A stretch of 9,613 nucleotides of DNA from Scatomonas sp963661545 (lineage in GTDB: Bacteria > Bacillota > Clostridia > Lachnospirales > Lachnospiraceae). A program made the translations under genes and the position numbers. Positions 5,547 through 9,613 of the stretch are shown piece by piece. The stretch is from the NCBI GenBank assembly GCA_963661545.1, contig CAVLCU010000105.1:1-9613 (forward strand). The letters run 5' to 3'. Each line of letters starts with the position of its first letter. The first letter of the stretch is position 1. Below the pieces are notes generated by a model that was given only the letters and a program-made list of their open reading frames with translations, made no database searches and was not told the DNA's origin.

Positions 5547-7007
5547 TCACACCCGCTCCTGCCCCATCCTATCCAGGAGTTCTGTTTTCATGCGGTAAAG
5601 CTTGTCGGACAGGTCCACATAGACCTCCTGGGGATTCACCAAACGCTTGGATTCCTCCCACAGGGTTGCCTTTTCCCTGGTACAGATATCCCGGATCTCC
5701 ATCACGGTGGGGGAATTGTAGACGCAGCCTCCCTTGAGGAATACGGGAACCAGGATCTCCCGCAGGCGATAGGTTCCCCCTTTGAGCCGGGTCTTCTTCC
5801 AGGTGGCATTGGGGTCGAAGAGAACCATGTCCTTGGTCTCATCGAAGACCTCGTCTGCCAGACAGATCAGGTCGGCGCGGATCTTGCCGGTGAGAGTGTC
5901 ATAGATTCGGTAAACCGTCTTGTTGCCGGGATTGGTTACCTTCTCTATATTCTCCGACAGCTTGATCTTGGGGGTGAAATCTATATCTCCCTTGTTGCGG
6001 ATGGCTGCCATCTTGTAGACTCCGCCGAAGGCTGGCCAATCCCCGCAGGTGATGAGGTTGGTTCCTACCCCCCAGGAGTTGATCCTGGCTCCCTGGGCCT
6101 TCAGACTGTCAATCAGATATTCGTCCAGGTCGCTGGAGGCAGAGATGATGGCATCCCCGAATCCGGCCTCCTTGAGCATTTCATAAGCCTTCTTGGACAG
6201 GTAAGCCAGGTCGCCGGAGTCAATGCGGATGCCATAGCCCTTCATCTCCAGCCCGGCTGAGCGCATCTCCTGAAAGACCCGTATGGCATTGGGAATACCG
6301 GATTTGATCACATCATAGGTATCCACCAGGAGGATGCAGGCTTTGGGATAGAGGTGGGCATAGGTCTTGAAGGCGGTATACTCATCCGGAAAGCTCATAA
6401 TCCAGCTGTGGGCATGGGTTCCCTTGACAGGTACCTGGAACATCTGACCCGTCAAAACATTGGAGGTGCCGATACAGCCTCCGATCATGGCGGCCCGGGC
6501 TCCGTAGATGCCTGCATCCGGTCCCTGAGCCCGCCGCAGACCGAATTCCATGATTCCGTCCCCCTGGGCGGCATAGACTACCCGGGAAGCCTTGGTGGCA
6601 ATCAAAGACTGGTGGTTGATCATATTCAAAATAGCTGTCTCCAGCAGCTGGGCCTCCATCACCGGAGCCACCACCTTAATCAGGGGTTCCCTGGGGAAAA
6701 TGACGGTTCCCTCCGGAATCGCATAGATATCTCCCGTGAAATGAAATCCCCTCAGATATTCCAGGAAATCGTCATCAAATAATTGCAGGCTTCGCAGATA
6801 GTCAATATCATCCGGGGCAAAATGCAGATTTCTTACATATTCTATGATCTGCTCCAATCCGGCTGAGATGGCATAAGCGCCGCCGCAGGGATTCTTCCGG
6901 TAGAAGGCATCAAATACAACGATTTGATCCGTTGGATTCTTGAAATAACCCTGCATCATGGTCAGCTCATAGAGATCCGTCATCAGGGTTAGGTTCTGTG
7001 CTCTCAT
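5547..7007 (-). CDS. pncB: Nicotinate phosphoribosyltransferase
   Basis: Makes nicotinate mononucleotide from nicotinate and PRPP, usually with ATP hydrolysis, as the first step of the Preiss-Handler NAD salvage pathway in the cytoplasm. The 486-residue length fits the Gram-positive/human-type enzymes. Motifs in order: LMTDLYELTM near the N-terminus (8-17), TGDIYAIPEGT (91-101), FGLRRAQGPDAG (155-166), GTHAHSW (196-202) with the likely phosphorylated His200, GIRIDSGD (259-266), SSDLDEY (291-297) and the substrate-binding SWGVGTNL (311-318). I start it at 7007: GGAGGGGAATT precedes that ATG, whereas the in-frame ATG at 7022 is upstream of the ribosome site and not needed. Its own promoter lies upstream and the nitroreductase gene follows. 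No known NAD-responsive riboswitch is visible in the short leader. Confidence 0.96.
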   Translation of the reverse strand: MRAQNLTLMTDLYELTMMQGYFKNPTDQIVVFDAFYRKNPCGGAYAISAGLEQIIEYVRNLHFAPDDIDYLRSLQLFDDDFLEYLRGFHFTGDIYAIPEGTVIFPREPLIKVVAPVMEAQLLETAILNMINHQSLIATKASRVVYAAQGDGIMEFGLRRAQGPDAGIYGARAAMIGGCIGTSNVLTGQMFQVPVKGTHAHSWIMSFPDEYTAFKTYAHLYPKACILLVDTYDVIKSGIPNAIRVFQEMRSAGLEMKGYGIRIDSGDLAYLSKKAYEMLKEAGFGDAIISASSDLDEYLIDSLKAQGARINSWGVGTNLITCGDWPAFGGVYKMAAIRNKGDIDFTPKIKLSENIEKVTNPGNKTVYRIYDTLTGKIRADLICLADEVFDETKDMVLFDPNATWKKTRLKGGTYRLREILVPVFLKGGCVYNSPTVMEIRDICTREKATLWEESKRLVNPQEVYVDLSDKLYRMKTELLDRMGQERV

Positions 7008-7040
7008 AATTCCCCTCCGCATACAGATAAGTTTTGGTTC

Positions 7041-7069
7041 AGTATAGCACTTTTATATAGGGAAAACAA
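7041..7069 (-). promoter_or_regulatory. Promoter of the pncB unit
   Basis: On the minus strand TTGTTT (7064-7069) is followed by a 17-base spacer and TATACT (7041-7046), with TGC before it as an extended -10. The predicted transcript starts near 7034, about 27 bases before the ATG. The -35 is weak, so the extended -10 is probably important. Confidence 0.6.
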
Positions 7070-7093
7070 TCAAAGAGATGATTTTTCCGGGAT

Positions 7094-7123
7094 TTAACAG
7101 AAATAAGATAGAAGGCTTAATAT
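7094..7123 (+). promoter_or_regulatory. Candidate promoter of the surface-protein pair
   Basis: TTAACA (7094-7099) is followed by an 18-base spacer and TAATAT (7118-7123), or by 17 bases and TTAATA. The region is AT-rich and lies between the divergent pncB promoter and the AAGGAG ribosome site before 7158. The -10 match is modest, so the exact hexamers are uncertain. Confidence 0.35.
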
Positions 7124-7157
7124 TAGTCTGCTTAAATAGAAACAAAAGGAGAACGAG

Positions 7158-7649
7158 ATGAGAAAACGGAATGCCTTAATCATTGGAAGTATCATTTTGC
7201 TTGCCGGAATACTGCTGGGAGCGGGAATTCTGTATCATTGGCTGAATCGGAGAGGGGATACAGATGCCGGATCCGGGATAAGCCTGGATAAGAGTGCCGT
7301 CAGTCTCTCCCAGGATGGGGAGGAGGATACACAGGAAGCTCTTTCCATCCGTTTTCCCGGATATCCGGAAATCACCGTGGAGGGTGAGGATAGGGAGATT
7401 CCCATTGTCTTGACCAATCCCCAGAACAATCCCTGTTATTTCAAATTTCACGTATCCATCCAGGAGACCGGTCAGACTCTGGCCACTACAGACTGGGTTG
7501 AGCCAGGCAATGCCATCTCAGGGATTGACCTGGATCAGGCGCTGGAAGCGGGAGATTATACCCTGACCATCCAGGTAGAGACCAAATCCCTGGAGGATGA
7601 AAGTCCCATGAATGGCGGTACGGTCCGCACTCAGCTCCACGTAAAATAG
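7158..7649 (+). CDS. Membrane-anchored extracytoplasmic protein of unknown function
   Basis: A 163-residue protein with a basic N-terminus (RKR), one hydrophobic helix at about 6-28, a hydrophilic acidic linker (33-60) and a predicted all-beta outer domain (about 62-163). There is no lipobox cysteine, so it is anchored by the helix rather than lipidated. The outer domain has the pattern IPIVLTNPQNNPCYFKFHVS, then WVEPGNAISGIDLDQALEAG and ends in TVRTQLHVK. I have a general memory of similar small proteins, with an EPG-A-I-x-I-x-L-x-x-x-LEAG-x-Y motif, in Clostridia near surface or pilus-like genes, but cannot name a family with certainty. The ribosome site AAGGAG is 7 bases before the ATG. 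The gene sits 79 bases upstream of a secreted protein on the same strand, with a shared terminator after the second, so the two probably work at the cell surface together. Confidence 0.8.
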   Translation: MRKRNALIIGSIILLAGILLGAGILYHWLNRRGDTDAGSGISLDKSAVSLSQDGEEDTQEALSIRFPGYPEITVEGEDREIPIVLTNPQNNPCYFKFHVSIQETGQTLATTDWVEPGNAISGIDLDQALEAGDYTLTIQVETKSLEDESPMNGGTVRTQLHVK

Positions 7650-7656
7650 GCTGTCT

Positions 7657-7672
7657 GCAGCCTTGTGGCTGC
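7657..7672 (+). other. Small hairpin between the two surface-protein genes
   Basis: GCAGCC-TTGT-GGCTGC forms a perfect 6-bp stem with a four-base loop just after the first gene's stop codon. No T-run follows, so it is unlikely to stop transcription fully. It could protect the upstream message or set the ratio of the two proteins. Confidence 0.5.
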
Positions 7673-7689
7673 TTCAGTATAATTCAGTA
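7673..7689 (+). promoter_or_regulatory. Possible internal promoter with flanking direct repeats
   Basis: A perfect TATAAT (7678-7683) sits between two copies of TTCAGTA (7673-7679 and 7683-7689), 10 bases apart. No convincing -35 hexamer lies at 16-18 bases, and there is no TG extension, so promoter activity is uncertain. If active it would make extra message for the secreted protein, whose ribosome site starts about 30 bases on. Confidence 0.35.
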
Positions 7690-7728
7690 CAGAAGAAAGA
7701 ATCATCGTTCTATCTTAAGGAGGAAATC

Positions 7729-8271
7729 ATGAGAACAAACAAGTTAGTGACAATGATGACAGTAGCAGGCCTGGTATGTGCAGTTAGCCCCTTATCGGCC
7801 ATGGCGGCGGTTGTCAGCGAGGAAAATACCGCTGCAGAGGTGCAGCAGACGGTAACTCTGGAGAAAACTACAGAGGTAGTGCCGACTTACACCGTAGATG
7901 TTCCGGCAAGTGTAGAGATCGGGAAGGAATCTAAGGATTTAACCTTCTCCCTGAACCTGGAGAATCATGACAATGCCATTCCCACGGGCAAGAAGGTATC
8001 TGTAAAGATCGAAAGTGCCGGTTATCCCACTGCTCTGGATCGTTTTGCCGTATGGGACAGCAAGAACCTCAATGAAGCCAGCTATGAGATTTATTATTCC
8101 GATCGGATGGCTGGTGGAAGGTATAGCATCGGAGATGAGATTGTGAGCTGGAAGGGCAGCAACTGGGGAACCCAGACCAGGAAGATCAAGGCCTTAGATT
8201 ATGAAAACATCCAGCCAGGCAGCTACTCAGGTGTCATCAACTACAGCATTTCCCTGGAGGATGCAGAATAA
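7729..8271 (+). CDS. Secreted beta-rich protein of unknown function
   Basis: A 180-residue precursor with a clear Sec signal peptide: basic MRTNK, hydrophobic core (about 6-20) and probable cleavage after AMA (residue 26 or 27). The mature part begins with a polar, Glu/Thr-rich stretch and then a beta-strand-rich domain (about 50-177) including VPTYTVDVPASVEIGKES, TFSLNLENHD and a closing IQPGSYSGVINYSISLE. That last strand resembles the 'PGxYxGxxxxxIxL' ending common in bacterial surface and fimbrial Ig-like domains. There is no LPXTG motif, no transmembrane tail and no cysteine in the mature part, so it may be released or held by a partner such as the preceding anchored protein. I use the ATG at 7729, which has AAGGAGG five bases upstream; the open frame back to 7663 is not coding. 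It is the last gene of its unit. Confidence 0.82.
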   Translation: MRTNKLVTMMTVAGLVCAVSPLSAMAAVVSEENTAAEVQQTVTLEKTTEVVPTYTVDVPASVEIGKESKDLTFSLNLENHDNAIPTGKKVSVKIESAGYPTALDRFAVWDSKNLNEASYEIYYSDRMAGGRYSIGDEIVSWKGSNWGTQTRKIKALDYENIQPGSYSGVINYSISLEDAE

Positions 8272-8332
8272 AGGTCCGTGGCGGCTTGCGTTGCCATCGC
8301 TTGGAGATGAAAGCCGAAAAGAACCCATAGGG

Positions 8333-8366
8333 ATGAGCCATATCTATCCGGATATGGCTCATTTTC
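8333..8366 (+). terminator. Rho-independent terminator of the surface-protein pair
   Basis: ATGAGCCATATC (8333-8344) pairs perfectly with GATATGGCTCAT (8351-8362), a 12-bp stem with a six-base loop, followed by TTTCTGCTGTTTTC. It ends rightward transcription about 60 bases after the secreted-protein stop codon. The U-tract is broken but present. The minus strand has no T-run at the corresponding place. Confidence 0.8.
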
Positions 8367-8403
8367 TGCTGTTTTCAGGGGGATTTCTGAAAGTTTGTTG
8401 CTC

Positions 8404-8433
8404 TTGACAAACCCGGAGCCGCCTTGCTATAAA
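8404..8433 (+). promoter_or_regulatory. Promoter of the cation transporter gene
   Basis: A perfect TTGACA (8404-8409), an 18-base spacer and TATAAA (8428-8433) with TGC before it as an extended -10. The transcript would begin close to 8440, leaving only about 15 bases before the ATG at 8455 that hold the GGAGGG ribosome site. Such a short leader leaves no room for a metal riboswitch. Confidence 0.75.
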
Positions 8434-8454
8434 GGTAGGCGGAGGGCAAGTTCC

Positions 8455-9613
8455 ATGATTGATTTTCTGGTGAAGAGATTTGTGAAAAATTATGATAAGA
8501 CGGAGGATGTCAAGGTCCGGACGGACTATGGAATTCTGGCCAGCCTGGTGGGAATTCTCTGCAACCTGCTCCTGTTTGCGGGGAAGTTCCTGACGGGTTT
8601 AGCCTTGCATTCCATGGCGGTGACGGCGGATGCCTTTAACAACCTGTCCGATGGCGCCTCCTCCGTCATCAGCCTCATCGGCGTGAAGGTAGCCGGCAAG
8701 CCTGCTGACCGGGAGCACCCCTTTGGCCATGGCAGGATGGAATATATATCGGCTCTGGTGGTGGCATTTTTGGTCATTGAGGTGGGGCTTGGCTTTTTCA
8801 AAAGCTCCCTGGAGAAAATACGCAATCCGGAGGAGATTCGCTTTCATTGGATTTCCCTGCTTCTGCTCCTGGTCTCCATGGGAGTGAAGCTGTGGATGGC
8901 AGCCCTGAACCGGAAGCTGGGCAAAAGGATCGATTCCAAGGTTATGCTGGCCACGGCTGCGGACTCCCTGGGGGATGTGGCTACCACCGGCGCCACAGTC
9001 CTTTCCCTCCTGATTGGCCACCTGACGGGGATTCCTGTGGATGGCATCGCCGGACTGGCGGTATCTCTGCTTGTGGTCTGGTCTGGTATCGGCATCGCCC
9101 GGGATACCCTGGAGCCCCTGCTGGGAGCAAGAACAGATCCCAAGCTCTATGACCAGATTACCCGCCTGGTGGAATCCCGAGAGGGAATCCTGGGAAGCCA
9201 TGATCTGATCGTTCACAATTACGGCCCCAACCGCAGTATGGCCTCCATCCATGCCGAGGTTCCCGCCCATATGGATGCCGAGACCTCCCATGAGATCATC
9301 GACCAGGCGGAGAGGGAGGCGGCCCGCAGACTGGGGATTCTGCTGGTCATCCATATGGATCCGGTAGAGCTGGAGGATGAGCGAGTCCTGGCAGCCCGCA
9401 CCAAGCTGTCCCGGGTACTTCAGGTACTGGAGCCCCGCTTATCCTTTCATGATTTTCGTGCTCTCTTTGGCAAGGATCAGACCCATCTGATCTTTGACCT
9501 GGTGGTGCCCTACTCCTACTCCGACCAGGAGGAGAATCGCCTGGTTCACCAGATTATGGGCCTGATGCAGGAGATAGATCCTTGCTATCAATGCCTCATA
9601 ACCGTAGATCGGG
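8455..9613 (+). CDS. Cation diffusion facilitator (CDF) metal transporter, cut by the right edge
   Basis: An inner-membrane metal/proton antiporter of the CDF family, exporting a divalent cation such as Zn2+, Mn2+ or Fe2+. The 386 visible residues show about six membrane helices (roughly 26-48, 55-80, 95-117, 133-150, 164-190, 194-214) and a cytoplasmic C-terminal dimerisation domain. Motifs: ADAFNNLSDG (58-67) in helix 2, HPFGHGRMEY (88-97) before helix 3, and TAADSLGDV (167-175) in helix 5. The metal-site pairs read N62xxxD66 and D170xxxD174 rather than the HxxxD of typical zinc exporters, so zinc should not be assumed. The tail beyond residue 300 is longer than in FieF/YiiP (about 300 residues) and looks like a second, repeated C-terminal ferredoxin-like region. 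The ATG at 8455 has GGAGGG 8 bases upstream. No stop codon is reached, but by family length the end should be close. Confidence 0.93.
   Translation, partial: MIDFLVKRFVKNYDKTEDVKVRTDYGILASLVGILCNLLLFAGKFLTGLALHSMAVTADAFNNLSDGASSVISLIGVKVAGKPADREHPFGHGRMEYISALVVAFLVIEVGLGFFKSSLEKIRNPEEIRFHWISLLLLLVSMGVKLWMAALNRKLGKRIDSKVMLATAADSLGDVATTGATVLSLLIGHLTGIPVDGIAGLAVSLLVVWSGIGIARDTLEPLLGARTDPKLYDQITRLVESREGILGSHDLIVHNYGPNRSMASIHAEVPAHMDAETSHEIIDQAEREAARRLGILLVIHMDPVELEDERVLAARTKLSRVLQVLEPRLSFHDFRALFGKDQTHLIFDLVVPYSYSDQEENRLVHQIMGLMQEIDPCYQCLITVDR

Noticed and set aside
8280..8423. Distant inverted repeat GGCGGCT/AGCCGCC around the terminator
   Set aside because: Only 7 bp with a long interval in GC-rich sequence, no transposase or target duplication; chance match.
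8404..8454. Possible manganese or other metal riboswitch before the CDF gene
   Set aside because: The predicted transcript start leaves only about 15 bases of leader, too short for any known riboswitch.
8599..9354. 251-codon minus-strand frame opposite the CDF transporter
   Set aside because: The plus strand encodes a complete set of CDF motifs with a promoter and ribosome site; the minus frame has no recognisable domain.

Overview
The window looks like a chromosomal stretch from a low-to-mid GC Gram-positive anaerobe, most likely a member of Clostridia (Lachnospiraceae-like). This is inferred from strong AGGAGG-type ribosome sites, SigA-like TTGACA/TATAAT promoters, a Gram-positive signal-peptide protein, a stand-alone hydantoinase/oxoprolinase protein and a remnant of an AAA-ATPase/PD-(D/E)XK nuclease of the type common in gut Clostridia. 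No rRNA, tRNA, CRISPR array or intact mobile element is visible.

Left part (1-2461), all leftward. The left edge holds the promoter and ribosome site of a gene that starts outside the window. Next is an unusual UDP-glucose 6-dehydrogenase (Ugd) with an XRE-type helix-turn-helix DNA-binding domain fused to its N-terminus. Its promoter carries a palindrome that could be its own operator. Upstream is an Sfp-type 4'-phosphopantetheinyl transferase with a near-consensus promoter of its own.

Middle part (2462-4937). A divergent promoter region, with two TTGACA elements inside an inverted repeat, separates the transferase from a rightward 670-residue hydantoinase/oxoprolinase-family ATPase. After it lies a gap of about 290 bases with a decayed C-terminal fragment of a PD-(D/E)XK nuclease, cut off at the hairpin terminator of the next, leftward operon.

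Right-middle (4889-7069), leftward. Nicotinate phosphoribosyltransferase (pncB) is followed 87 bases later by a small nitroreductase. They probably form one transcription unit running from a promoter at 7041-7069 to a strong terminator at 4889-4925. The shared theme is NAD(P)/flavin redox metabolism.

Right part (7094-9613), rightward. A two-gene unit encodes a membrane-anchored extracytoplasmic protein and a secreted beta-rich protein of unknown function, ended by a 12-bp hairpin terminator. A cation diffusion facilitator transporter follows with its own promoter and runs off the right edge.

The observations that best merit follow-up are the HTH-Ugd fusion with its candidate operator, the nuclease relic, and the two-gene surface-protein unit. 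I do not see a clear new multi-gene defence or mobile system.
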